Notes under the pieces: generated by a model
Told to the model about the DNA's origin: nothing
Databases searched by the model: none
The model's input: the letters and a program-made list of their open reading frames with translations, nothing else
Program-made: the position numbers and the translations under genes
In this document: one piece after another, positions 17,917 through 25,616 of the stretch
Numbering within the stretch: position 1 is the stretch's first letter
Layout of the letters: every line of letters starts with the position of its first letter
Source: Rhizobium rhododendri
GTDB taxonomy: Bacteria > Pseudomonadota > Alphaproteobacteria > Rhizobiales > Rhizobiaceae
NCBI RefSeq assembly: GCF_007000325.2
Contig: NZ_CP117268.1
Span: forward strand, 930,001-994,000
DNA: 64,000 bases
Direction: 5' to 3'

Positions 17917-19932
17917 TCAGCGGCCGCGTTCTCTGTCCTTTTCCTGAGGCGGGCGAAGCTTGATGGATTTCGGAATCTCCCTATCGCGCTGCTGCACTTT
18001 TGACCGCTCGCTATCCGAACGATCTTTTTCAGGTCGGTCGCGCTCGGTATTGGAGCGAGCGATGCGAGCTGCATCGATAGAGCGATTGTTCGAGCTCTTG
18101 TTCACTATTCTAAGCTCGTCGATGTGGTCACGACCGGCGGCCGATTTTTTTTCAAGGGGTTCCGACTTGCGCTTGACCTGGCTTGCATCGATACGATCCC
18201 GCTGCTTTGCAACCCTTGCATCCAACTGTAGTCCGACAACCTTTCCAATGATCTTCGTCGCCTGCTCAAAGATCTGCCGATCGGACGAATCCGTGATTTT
18301 TGCTGCCGCATTGCTGGCGGTTGTCGCTATCGTTTCCTTGGCTGCCTTTGCCTGGGTGGCGCTGATGGGTGTGGACCGCAGCATGTGTTCTTCACCTTTC
18401 TCCCGTGTGGGATCACGGCCCTCGCGGACCGCTGCTTCAAGCCTGCCATACTCGCGCCGAAGACCGATGCAGAGATCATGGCTCAGTTCTCGTGCCGTAC
18501 TGGGTGCTGATCTGTCCCTGGCGACCCCTTCAAGCATCTGAATGACGCGCTCGACTGAACGTCGGCTCTGGTCGAGCCTCACCCGTGCGCCTTCATGCTT
18601 CGGTGCGGTCGGCGTGTCGCGAATCTTCGACCTAACCTTCTCAATTACATTTGACGGCGCGGTTGCTCCCATCCGCCGAAACATTTCCCATTCCCATCGT
18701 TTGACGGGGGGCGGGGCTGCACGGTCGACGCGCTTGTGAAGACCGATTGCGATGCCACGCTCCCACGCCCTCTCCGCAAAGCGCGAGCGCCATTCGGTGA
18801 AGTCGCGGATGTTGGGGTTAAGCATCTTTCCACTGGTGTTGCGCAGCGCAACGATGACATGAAGGTGTGGATGTTTTCCGTGATCGGTTCGGTTATGGAT
18901 GGCGTAGGCATAGCGATGCCCAACAAATTGCTGCTTGAGGAAGTCACGCCCCGCGAGGACGAACTGGTCGCGATCGACATTGGCTGGTCCAGACAAAAGT
19001 AGGTGCATGAAATCCCTCGGCTGGCGGGTCTGCAGAAGGGCGCCGATAATCTTGCTCTCGGCCGTCAGCTGTTTGTGATCCTTTGTGCTAACTTCCCGCC
19101 GCGCCGTGCCCTGCTTGTAGCGCCCGCTCGCGCCAGGGCGTTCCTCGACATGCGTCTTCGTCGAGATCGTCACCTCCGCATCTATTCGCTGCATGGCGTG
19201 AAAGGTCGCAGTCAGGCCTTTCGGGCCAGATGAAAATTCAACCGGACAGCGCGAAACTGGTGTGATTCCTTCCTGCCTCAACACCCTGTTCAAACGAGCG
19301 TCGATCGCACCTACGTTGTCGATTTCGGCGGCGATGCGATTTCGGCTGCTGCGGTCCGATCGATCCTTTTTCTCATGGGCAATGACAAGAGCGAAATGCA
19401 GACGCGTACCACCCTTAACACTCGCGCCCACACTGAAAGCATAGGTCCGGTCGATATCGCCGACCCTGCGAAACCCTTCGTCGGCGAGGGAGCCGAGGGC
19501 GCGGGCAACCCGCTCCCGGTCTGCGCTTTCGAGCTCGTAAGCCAAGCGAAGAATATCATCGCTGCCTTTCCGATTTCCAAACTCGCGCTCCCATGACCGC
19601 ACCGTGGCATTGAGATCGGACACTTCACGGCCGTCCTGGTCGCGCGCCTTCTCCTCCTTGCTTTGGTAGGCAAGGACGTTGCGCATCGAACTAGCACCGG
19701 CACCATAAGACAGGACTTTGACCACAACGGCGTTGTTGCCGGCGGCTCGACTGAATGCCGCAGCCGCCCCGCCCTGTCTCGTCAACGGAGCGGCCAGTCT
19801 CGCCGGTATCGACCTTTTTACTCCCCCGCCCCCGCCGCGTCGACGCAGTTCGTCGTCGATCAGCTCGAAATAGCTTGGCAGCCGACGACAGCCCGGTCTA
19901 GATCCGGAGCGACTTCTGGAAAGGTCGTTCAT
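17917..19932 (-). CDS. VirD2/MOB_P-like relaxase
   Basis: The 671-residue protein has the parts of a conjugative relaxase. The candidate nicking tyrosine is Tyr89 in RNVLAYQSKE. The metal-binding histidine cluster is HPHLH at residues 354-358 within HGKHPHLHVIVAL, preceded by RDFMHLLLSGP. The last 250 residues are highly charged and Arg/Lys/Ser-rich, as in the C-terminal secretion tails of VirD2-type relaxases. It would cut and covalently hold the transferred strand at oriT. The gene overlaps the MobC-like gene by 35 bp and ends the relaxosome operon. The histidine-to-tyrosine spacing is larger than in compact MOB_P enzymes, so the subfamily is unusual. Confidence 0.82.
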   Translation of the reverse strand: MNDLSRSRSGSRPGCRRLPSYFELIDDELRRRGGGGGVKRSIPARLAAPLTRQGGAAAAFSRAAGNNAVVVKVLSYGAGASSMRNVLAYQSKEEKARDQDGREVSDLNATVRSWEREFGNRKGSDDILRLAYELESADRERVARALGSLADEGFRRVGDIDRTYAFSVGASVKGGTRLHFALVIAHEKKDRSDRSSRNRIAAEIDNVGAIDARLNRVLRQEGITPVSRCPVEFSSGPKGLTATFHAMQRIDAEVTISTKTHVEERPGASGRYKQGTARREVSTKDHKQLTAESKIIGALLQTRQPRDFMHLLLSGPANVDRDQFVLAGRDFLKQQFVGHRYAYAIHNRTDHGKHPHLHVIVALRNTSGKMLNPNIRDFTEWRSRFAERAWERGIAIGLHKRVDRAAPPPVKRWEWEMFRRMGATAPSNVIEKVRSKIRDTPTAPKHEGARVRLDQSRRSVERVIQMLEGVARDRSAPSTARELSHDLCIGLRREYGRLEAAVREGRDPTREKGEEHMLRSTPISATQAKAAKETIATTASNAAAKITDSSDRQIFEQATKIIGKVVGLQLDARVAKQRDRIDASQVKRKSEPLEKKSAAGRDHIDELRIVNKSSNNRSIDAARIARSNTERDRPEKDRSDSERSKVQQRDREIPKSIKLRPPQEKDRERGR

Positions 19933-20290
19933 CGTGTTTCCCGATCAGGTCGGCGATATAGGTTGACGGTCTGACAAAAGCTGCATCGCGAATGGCGTCG
20001 AGAGCGGCCATGACCTGCGCAAGCTTGTCCATAATCGGCTCGACTGCCGCAATCTCGGCTCCCTTGTCGGAGAGAAACGCTTCGTTTCGAAAGGCCAGTT
20101 CGCGCAGAAACTGGTGCATATTTGCCAATTGCCGGTCATGTTCTACGAGCATTGCAGGAACATGCATGATTTCCCGCGTGACGATCAGCTTGGCGACAAT
20201 GTTGGCAGACACATCGAGCCGTCTGGCAAGGGCCTCCACATTAACCAGGACGTGCGGTGGTAGACGGAACATAATAGCCGGTTGGCGCAT
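19898..20290 (-). CDS. MobC-like relaxosome accessory protein
   Basis: The 130-residue product has an N-terminal segment (IMFRLPPHVLVNVEALARRLDVSANIVAKLIV) with the pattern of MobC/RHH-like DNA-binding accessory proteins. The C-terminal helices could mediate oligomerisation. It is placed between the RHH gene and the relaxase and overlaps the latter, a position typical for the factor that loads the relaxase at oriT. Assignment rests on position and short-motif resemblance. Confidence 0.55.
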   Translation of the reverse strand: MRQPAIMFRLPPHVLVNVEALARRLDVSANIVAKLIVTREIMHVPAMLVEHDRQLANMHQFLRELAFRNEAFLSDKGAEIAAVEPIMDKLAQVMAALDAIRDAAFVRPSTYIADLIGKHDERPFQKSLRI

Positions 20291-20295
20291 CTCTC

Positions 20296-20700
20296 CTATA
20301 GCCCCCTCGCCTGCAGAGCCTCAAGTATCAACCGGTGCGTAGCCGATGACAGTTGCTCGTGACGCTCGAGCGAAACCCGAAAGATCTTTGTGAGCACGTC
20401 GTCGTCGAGATAAAGCGAAATACGTTTTCGTTTGGTGATGAGGCTGCCCGCAGGCGGATTCTTTCCCTCCTTTGAAGGGCTGGTCCGGACGTTTTTGCCA
20501 GACGTACGGCGCTGTTGCGGTGCGCCGCGGACGGTTGCCTGCTGTTCTTTTGTTCGAGGAGGTTCCTCGGGCATAAGCTTTCCAAGATCGACGTTGGTTG
20601 GCATATAGAAGGTCGCCGTCTCCTCCACGTCCTTCGCCCGATCTTCTCTAGATCGACCAAGAGCGAGAATGTTTCCAGCCGGTATTCTTTCCCTCGACAT
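20296..20700 (-). CDS. ribbon-helix-helix protein, VirC2-like position
   Basis: The 134-residue protein has a disordered, basic N-terminal 80 residues. Its C-terminal segment RKRISLYLDDDVLTKIF, followed by two helices, fits a ribbon-helix-helix DNA-binding domain. It starts 4 bp after the ParA gene. In Agrobacterium, VirC1 (ParA) and VirC2 (RHH) are an adjacent pair that binds beside the T-DNA border and stimulates transfer. The same pairing here suggests a relaxosome-enhancing role. No sequence-level identity to VirC2 is claimed. Confidence 0.6.
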   Translation of the reverse strand: MSRERIPAGNILALGRSREDRAKDVEETATFYMPTNVDLGKLMPEEPPRTKEQQATVRGAPQQRRTSGKNVRTSPSKEGKNPPAGSLITKRKRISLYLDDDVLTKIFRVSLERHEQLSSATHRLILEALQARGL

Positions 20701-20704
20701 TGCG

Positions 20705-21454
20705 CTATGCGGCCTCCACCTGCAGTAGGTTGATGAATTCGTTGTTGATCCTTTTTACAAGATCTATCGCGTCGAGAACGCTCTCGGAGGCGCGACGCTT
20801 TGCCGACGGCGTCAGCACCGGATTATTCTCTATGCTGGCGAGCTTCGAATAGAGCGAGCCGAAGCCGGCTCCGACATCGCTGAAGTGGTTGCTCTTGCGA
20901 ACAACAGTGTCCACTACCGGAATTCTGCCGCTTGTGAGGATGGCGTGAACCTCGGGCAGCGAGCGGTTGTGTTTGAGCGCGATCATGTCGACATAGTTCC
21001 AGATCGCAGCGTACGGAATTGGTCCCTCAGCCCGCTTTCTGGAAATCTCCTTCAGGATTGTCGCCACCTTGATGGCCGAGGTCGCGGCCGTCGGCTCCGG
21101 TATAACCGGGATAAGAACAGCATCACACTCATAATAAACGTCGATTGCGCGTTGATGGACATATCCGCCGACATCATAGATCCGGATATCGGCCTCCGGT
21201 GCGTCGGCCAGGCGATCCACAAACCTGTCCTCCGGAGCCACGCGTAGATGCAGCAGGGTCCCGTTGGTCGGAAGAAGTCCCCTTTTCGTGGAGACATTGT
21301 ACCAGCGCGTCGATGACTCCTGTTCATCGCAATCGATCAGCAGCGTCCGGTGTCCTTGTTGGGCAAATTCGGCTGCGAGATTGATGTTCAAGGTCGATTT
21401 TCCGGCACCGCCCTTGAACGTCGAGATGGCTAGCGAGAGTGGTTTGACTGTCAT
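20705..21454 (-). CDS. ParA/VirC1-like ATPase
   Basis: The 249-residue protein begins with the deviant Walker A motif KGGAGKST at residues 14-21, followed by LLIDCDEQESSTRW and the switch segment IRIYDVGG near residue 100. This is the ParA/MinD/VirC1 family. There is no ParB gene next to it. Because it sits in the relaxosome operon with an RHH gene and a VirD2-like relaxase, a VirC1-like role in bringing the DNA-relaxase complex to the secretion channel is more likely than plasmid partition. That functional choice is inferred from neighbours. Confidence 0.85.
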   Translation of the reverse strand: MTVKPLSLAISTFKGGAGKSTLNINLAAEFAQQGHRTLLIDCDEQESSTRWYNVSTKRGLLPTNGTLLHLRVAPEDRFVDRLADAPEADIRIYDVGGYVHQRAIDVYYECDAVLIPVIPEPTAATSAIKVATILKEISRKRAEGPIPYAAIWNYVDMIALKHNRSLPEVHAILTSGRIPVVDTVVRKSNHFSDVGAGFGSLYSKLASIENNPVLTPSAKRRASESVLDAIDLVKRINNEFINLLQVEAA

Positions 21455-21461
21455 GGCGTCG

Positions 21462-21854
21462 TCATTCCCGAAGCTTCGCTAATCGTTGCTGCCGCGCAGC
21501 GATCAGATCGGCATTCTGCCGTGTCGCTTTGCGCTCACGCGCTATTTTCGCTTGCGAGTCTCTGGCCGGCCAGAACTTCAGGATCGGCAGTAAAAGCAGC
21601 ACGAAACAGAATGTGGTTGCGGCGCTGAACCAACCGGATTGGGCATAGAGCTCTGCCGCCCAATGCCAAAGCCCCCGGGTCCACTCCGTCGGAAGGAAGG
21701 CGTATGAAATCGTCAAAGCAAGACCGTATGAAACGAATGCTGCCAACGACACCCAGACAGCCGATACGACCAAAAGGTTCGTGATCAAAATCAGGACCCA
21801 CGCCGCCCGAAATGGGAAGGTTATTAGCCTGAGAGCCTTCCGGTATGCTGACAT
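21462..21854 (-). CDS. small membrane protein, first gene of relaxosome operon
   Basis: From the ATG at 21854 the product has 130 residues. It has hydrophobic segments at about residues 15-50 (AAWVLILITNLLVVSAVWVSL) and 80-100 (FCFVLLLLPILKF), then a basic coiled C-terminus (QAKIARERKATRQNADLIAARQQRLAKLRE). An in-frame ATG at 21902 would cross the operator-proximal region and is less likely. Its stop is 7 bp before the ParA gene. It may anchor relaxosome proteins at the membrane, but no family is recognised. Confidence 0.65.
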   Translation of the reverse strand: MSAYRKALRLITFPFRAAWVLILITNLLVVSAVWVSLAAFVSYGLALTISYAFLPTEWTRGLWHWAAELYAQSGWFSAATTFCFVLLLLPILKFWPARDSQAKIARERKATRQNADLIAARQQRLAKLRE

Positions 21855-21922
21855 CGCCTTTCTCCATGCGCATGTTCCGTAGTCCCAAGAGACATAACCC
21901 AATCGCCGATGATTTTCCAGAC

Positions 21923-21938
21923 TTGCACTGCAGTATAA
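21923..21938. promoter_or_regulatory. palindromic operator-like site, divergent mob/secreted-protein promoter
   Basis: TTGCACTGCAGTATAA differs at two positions from the palindrome TTATACTGCAGTATAA. It lies 9 bp before the ATG at 21947 and about 70 bp from the divergent start at 21854. Two related sites lie ahead of the virB operon (40806 and 40862). A shared regulator is inferred; the XRE gene at 25220 is one candidate. Confidence 0.5.
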
Positions 21939-21946
21939 TTTTGTGC

Positions 21947-22663
21947 ATGTTTCAGATTGCCAACAGATTACGGAATGCGAGCATGAATCCTGGCGCGTGG
22001 TGGTTTAACTGCTTATTCTTCTGCACATTTGCCAATGCGACGATGGCCATTGCGCTCGCAGCACAGGATGATACGGCTGCGAAGTTCGTCAGCGAATATC
22101 AAACGGCCTATGCCCAGGGGCAAGATCTTGTTCCTGCATCGCAGACGCCCCTCGATACGTCATCGCTTGCCACGCGACTTCATCTTCAAACAATCAGACC
22201 TCAGAGCGCGTTGGGCGGCAGCGCGTTTCTGGCCTCCGACGGGACGGTGGTTAAATTGGCTGGCGCTCAGGGTTGCCTTTCAACCGAGCAGATTGCATTT
22301 GCAGGCCTACAGGCGACGTGCGCCATGATCTCGCTGGCCGGGTTGATCGCGGTACTCGCCGAGGCAAAGGCGGCGGCAGGCGACGCGTTTCCGTGCCACG
22401 TCCTCGGCCAAAATCGGGGCACGCCGCCGGTGCATTATGCCGAATGCTTCTTCAACAAGGATGGTGCAGTGCAATCGATATCCGAGACGCTCATCGGCAG
22501 GGGACTGGCTTTCGCAGCACGTGACCGCGCCGGCTGGCCGATATTTCCAGACTATGCCAAGGTTGAGGAAGATGCGCACAGGAAGCGGGTCGGAATCTGG
22601 GCAAATACCTATTTCGTCCACCCCTACGGTGAACGCCATCGCGCCAATCCTTCCATGAAATGA
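21947..22663 (+). CDS. secreted staphylococcal-nuclease-fold protein 1, degenerate
   Basis: From the ATG at 21947 (238 residues) a hydrophobic export segment covers about residues 18-38. The SNase-like domain occupies roughly residues 85-225. Its C-terminal hallmark reads LIGRGLAFAARDRAGWPIFPDYAKVEEDAHRKRVGIW. At the catalytic centre the usual GIDAPE is replaced by GAQGCL (about 106-111), and the position of Arg35 is Lys. It therefore lacks the Asp40/Glu43 pair of the nuclease. The stop overlaps the next start (ATGA), so translation is coupled. The fold is assigned by motif order with the two following paralogues; a non-catalytic role is inferred. Confidence 0.65.
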   Translation: MFQIANRLRNASMNPGAWWFNCLFFCTFANATMAIALAAQDDTAAKFVSEYQTAYAQGQDLVPASQTPLDTSSLATRLHLQTIRPQSALGGSAFLASDGTVVKLAGAQGCLSTEQIAFAGLQATCAMISLAGLIAVLAEAKAAAGDAFPCHVLGQNRGTPPVHYAECFFNKDGAVQSISETLIGRGLAFAARDRAGWPIFPDYAKVEEDAHRKRVGIWANTYFVHPYGERHRANPSMK

Positions 22664-23310
22664 TCCGGATGAGGTTCCTGATATTGATGTCCACGCTCCT
22701 AGCTTCTGGCTTCTACGCCGGGATCACCATCATGCCCATGCTTGGAGGCTCGACCCTTCCTGGAGCGGCACGCCCTGCTCCGATCACGCTGGTTCAGGCG
22801 CATGGAGGTGGAGGTCTAGTCGAGGACAGCAAGATCGAGGGTCAAACTGGATTTGCTCCCTTTCCAGCGCAGGCGCAATTCGAAACAGGCGATACCTGGG
22901 TTTCAGGCGGACGGCGATATCGTCTCTACGGCCTGCAGACGTGTCTTCGAGGGACGTCTGTCACGATTTCCCCGGGCGCTGTGCGAGACTGTGGCCAGCT
23001 CAACCTCATTATGGCGCAGGCAATGATAAGAGACACCAGGCCGGTCTGCACGACGATCAGAAATATCGACCAGAACAACGCTGTGGTTGCCTGCCAGACG
23101 ACGACAGGTGAACGGCGTTATGATCTGGCAACCTATATGATTGCCCAGGGATGGGGATTTGCGGCGATTGACGACACCGGTCAGTTGATCGTCCCCGGAT
23201 ATAGGGTGGCGGAGGAGAGTGCGCGATCAGCGCGCGCGGGCCTCTGGGCGTATTCGGATATGCCGCACCCGATCCCGGTCCTCACAAAAATTGCCGGAGC
23301 GCAGCGATGA
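22660..23310 (+). CDS. secreted staphylococcal-nuclease-fold protein 2, degenerate
   Basis: The 216-residue product begins with a signal anchor (MRFLILMSTLLASGFYAGITI). The nuclease-like core contains GDTWVSGGRRYRLYGLQTCL at residues 77-96. Asp78 and Arg88 match Asp21 and Arg35 of the classical enzyme. Positions 40 and 43 are Gln93 and Leu96, and the Arg87 equivalent is missing. The C-terminal part MIAQGWGFAAIDDTGQLIVPGYRVAEESARSARAGLWAY fits the family. Four cysteines could form disulfides in the periplasm. It overlaps both neighbours by four bases (ATGA). Confidence 0.68.
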   Translation: MIRMRFLILMSTLLASGFYAGITIMPMLGGSTLPGAARPAPITLVQAHGGGGLVEDSKIEGQTGFAPFPAQAQFETGDTWVSGGRRYRLYGLQTCLRGTSVTISPGAVRDCGQLNLIMAQAMIRDTRPVCTTIRNIDQNNAVVACQTTTGERRYDLATYMIAQGWGFAAIDDTGQLIVPGYRVAEESARSARAGLWAYSDMPHPIPVLTKIAGAQR

Positions 23311-23930
23311 GAACTGTACCGTTCTCAATTATATTGTTCACACTGACGGCGACAGGATCGCTAGGGCAGAACCGTCCGGCCGACCTGCCCCGGCAGATCT
23401 ATGGAAAAGTTCAGGTCGTTGATACCACGACGTTTGAATTCAAAAGGAGCGGACAGGCGGTGCGGCTTGCCGGATATGAAGCCCCTCGCATCGAACAGAC
23501 GGCGTTGAGCGATGGTGTAACGTGGCCAGCGGGTCAGGTTGCGCGCGCATGGATGATCCTTCGTACACTCGGACACGACGTCAATTGTACTCCGATCGAC
23601 CGCGACGGAAGGGGCATGATCCTCGCCCATTGTTTTGTCGGGGAGACGAACCTTGCCGCGACGGCGATTGCAGAAGGCATAGGCTACGCATTCAACTATC
23701 GCGGCGAGCCTCAGGTGCCGGCCTATTTCGATATTGAAAGGAAGGCCAGAGGGCTCGGTTACGGCGTCTGGTCCTCGCCAGATCTGCTTCCTCCGTGGCT
23801 TTACACCGCATCGGTGGCCACTGGAGACACGGACAAAGGCCCTTCGCCAGACCACGACAGCGGCTTACCTCTGCCGTTGCCTGTGAGCCCGAACAATTCC
23901 CTGTCGCTCAGTAACACGCACGGAGGCTGA
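23307..23930 (+). CDS. secreted staphylococcal-nuclease-fold protein 3, degenerate
   Basis: The 207-residue protein is the clearest SNase-fold member of the three. After a signal peptide it reads YGKVQVVDTTTFEFKRSG, then AVRLAGYEAPR (residues 51-61), DRDGRG (98-103) and AIAEGIGYAFNY. It ends with the ARGLGYGVWSSPDLLPPWLY block. Arg35 and Arg87 equivalents (Arg53, Arg102) remain. Asp21 is Thr41, Asp40 is Glu58 and Glu43 is Arg61, so classical hydrolysis is unlikely. The last 35 residues are a Pro/Ser/Asp-rich tail. The next gene starts directly after its stop. Confidence 0.75.
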   Translation: MRTVPFSIILFTLTATGSLGQNRPADLPRQIYGKVQVVDTTTFEFKRSGQAVRLAGYEAPRIEQTALSDGVTWPAGQVARAWMILRTLGHDVNCTPIDRDGRGMILAHCFVGETNLAATAIAEGIGYAFNYRGEPQVPAYFDIERKARGLGYGVWSSPDLLPPWLYTASVATGDTDKGPSPDHDSGLPLPLPVSPNNSLSLSNTHGG

Positions 23931-24242
23931 ATGAGCCACTTTCCAAAAACCGCCATGGCGATGGTGCTGCTGTCCGGCTGTGCTTCGATGGCGACCGGAC
24001 AAGAAAGCACTAGCCGGACGCAGATCGAGCAGCGTAATCCAGACTTTTGCGGTGCCGCAGGCGCCGGCTGCGATCCAGCGGAGGTGCAGAAGTGGAAGGC
24101 AGTCGGCAACACGCTCGCGGATCTCTCTTCAGCCGACCTCAGCCAATATGCCTATGCATGCGCCCAGCATGTCGACTGGAAAAAGGATTGCGAAACCAAC
24201 CCGGCCAACGTCCTGAGGCGGCTGGGCGTCGAGGGGTACTGA
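23931..24242 (+). CDS. small lipoprotein in the secreted-protein operon
   Basis: The 103-residue product has a short lipoprotein signal with lipobox LLSGC, so Cys17 would be lipidated. The mature part is helical with four further cysteines (NPDFCGAAGAGCD, YAYACAQHVDWKKDC). The ATG directly abuts the stop of the third nuclease-like gene. It is probably a periplasmic or outer-membrane partner of that set, perhaps serving the conjugation channel. No family is recognised. Confidence 0.65.
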   Translation: MSHFPKTAMAMVLLSGCASMATGQESTSRTQIEQRNPDFCGAAGAGCDPAEVQKWKAVGNTLADLSSADLSQYAYACAQHVDWKKDCETNPANVLRRLGVEGY

Positions 24243-24266
24243 CTGTGACGGCGAACAAGTCAGTCG

Positions 24267-24617
24267 GTGGGCTGTCGTGGTGGCTTACGTCTTGTTGTTG
24301 GAACAGCTGCCGGCTACGCGGTCAACGAAATGGCGCGAAGCCGCCAGGCGTCGGAGCTTGAGCATGAGATCTTACGGCTGAAGGATGAGGGTAAGCGGAA
24401 GTCGCAAGTTGACGCTCCCAACGATGAGGAGGCATCAGCTGCGATTACCAGATCCGACCGCTCGATCCGGATTTCGAAGTGTAAAACGCGTCAAGCCGAA
24501 CCGGGCGTGACCTGCACCGACTTGATCACACCCGCCAGGGGCTCATTCGCCGGGGCGACACAACCTGGAATGCTGTCGTTCGCGATAATCGGCGAAACAG
24601 GGGCGCAGGTCCAATGA
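24267..24617 (+). CDS. small membrane-anchored hypothetical protein, start uncertain
   Basis: The frame from a GTG at 24267 encodes 116 residues with a short hydrophobic N-terminus (LRLVVGTAAGYAVNEMARSRQ), a charged helical linker (ELEHEILRLKDEGKRKS) and a Cys-containing C-terminus. A different frame from the GTG at 24245 reads MTANKSVGGLSWW and would naturally precede LVVGTAAGY. A one-base frameshift near 24270-24290 may therefore have removed the proper start. It lies between the lipoprotein and TrbM-like genes in the same direction. Confidence 0.45.
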   Translation: MGCRGGLRLVVGTAAGYAVNEMARSRQASELEHEILRLKDEGKRKSQVDAPNDEEASAAITRSDRSIRISKCKTRQAEPGVTCTDLITPARGSFAGATQPGMLSFAIIGETGAQVQ

Positions 24618-24638
24618 CCATGGGAAAGGAGCCATAGA

Positions 24639-25184
24639 GTGAGACCGTTCGTACTTGCGACCATATTGATGGTGGGCTCGACCTCTGTTTCGGCTGGCAC
24701 CGCCGCAAAGGCCGACGACGTGTCCTGGGGATGCCAGGTTCTGCTATGCGCGGCATCTAAAAACCCATCCTGGCATAGCGTTCCCTACTGCGTTGCGCCG
24801 ATGACGCGCCTTATTGCCGCGATAAATGACCCGGCCTTTTCGTGGCCGGTCTGCCATGAAGCCAATGCCGGCAAGCCCGGCCATGACATCTTTGAAGACT
24901 GCCCGGCCGGAACCACGGCCGGTTACAGTTCGCAAGGCGACGCCGGTTTGCGGGGTGAACCCAACCAATGCATCAAGACCGTCGATTTATGTCGGTCTCC
25001 AAGTCAGCGTGGATCCAACGCGGCGCTCAAGGTTACAACTGTACGACGCGTTTTCGGTAATCGGGGCGACAGCTGTATCGAACAAATTGCGACACCAAGG
25101 CCGCGACGGAATGAGCCCTACTTTTTCGATATCCCGAACGACAAAGGTGTGAAGGAGCGATTTTGGTTCGATTTGGACCATTAG
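24639..25184 (+). CDS. TrbM/KikA-like conjugal transfer protein
   Basis: The 181-residue product starts at a GTG preceded by AAAGGAG. It has a signal peptide (about residues 1-26), then DVSWGCQVLLCAASKNPSW, resembling the TrbM family opening in which a Cys-x3-Leu-Cys motif follows the signal. More cysteines follow (PYCVAP, PVCHEAN, FEDCPAG), implying a disulfide-rich periplasmic protein. TrbM-family proteins are accessory conjugation factors of IncP and rhizobial plasmids. It is the last gene of the rightward secreted-protein operon. The family call rests on motif resemblance only. Confidence 0.55.
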   Translation: MRPFVLATILMVGSTSVSAGTAAKADDVSWGCQVLLCAASKNPSWHSVPYCVAPMTRLIAAINDPAFSWPVCHEANAGKPGHDIFEDCPAGTTAGYSSQGDAGLRGEPNQCIKTVDLCRSPSQRGSNAALKVTTVRRVFGNRGDSCIEQIATPRPRRNEPYFFDIPNDKGVKERFWFDLDH

Positions 25185-25219
25185 TGGCTGGCGCGACGTT
25201 GCTTCCACGGCAGCGATAC

Positions 25220-25561
25220 TCAGGAAACTGGCTTGGGGGGCTTCCTCTTGCTTCGGCGCGCCTTCTTCGCAGCAATGCGGGCGAGATCGTCGTCAGTAAC
25301 CGTGAACAAATCCTCTATCGTGACATTCCACTCTCGGGTCATCTTGTCGAGCGTGGTCAGCTTCACGTCCCGCATTCCGCGGGTCACTTGCGACATATAG
25401 GCTTCCGACACCCCGAGTTGCTCGCCGAGCTCCTTGTTCGTCAATCCGCGCTCGGACTTCAAACGGTCCAGACCAATGGCAAGTCTTTCCTGAAAGGAAA
25501 GAGATGTCAGGCGCGGGACGTCTTGCCGGTCATTGGAGGCATCGCCCTTCAGCCGTGGCAT
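25220..25561 (-). CDS. XRE-family transcriptional regulator
   Basis: From the ATG at 25561 the protein has 113 residues. A Cro/CI helix-turn-helix lies near residues 25-80: RLKSERGLTNKELGEQLGVSEAYMSQVTRGMRDVKLTTLDKM. The tail is basic (KKARRSKRKPPKP). An upstream in-frame ATG at 25681 would place the inverted repeat at 25594-25616 inside the gene, so the shorter form is preferred. It lies between the two conjugation operons and could control them and itself. Confidence 0.8.
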   Translation of the reverse strand: MPRLKGDASNDRQDVPRLTSLSFQERLAIGLDRLKSERGLTNKELGEQLGVSEAYMSQVTRGMRDVKLTTLDKMTREWNVTIEDLFTVTDDDLARIAAKKARRSKRKPPKPVS

Positions 25562-25593
25562 CGACAGCCATCCTCCACCGTAGATCGCATTGG

Positions 25594-25616
25594 GCGACAG
25601 CCGTATAGTATGTCGC
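25594..25616 (-). promoter_or_regulatory. inverted repeat ahead of XRE gene
   Basis: GCGACA-N11-TGTCGC is a perfect 6-bp inverted repeat 33 bp upstream of the XRE start. On the minus strand the spacer contains TACTAT, a plausible -10 element. Its position suits autoregulation, which is inferred. Confidence 0.45.

Noticed and set aside
21987..21992. ATCCTG, resembling the nick core of MOB_P origins of transfer
   Set aside because: It lies within the first codons of a secreted-protein gene, has no flanking inverted repeat, and the hexamer occurs elsewhere by chance. No oriT is claimed.
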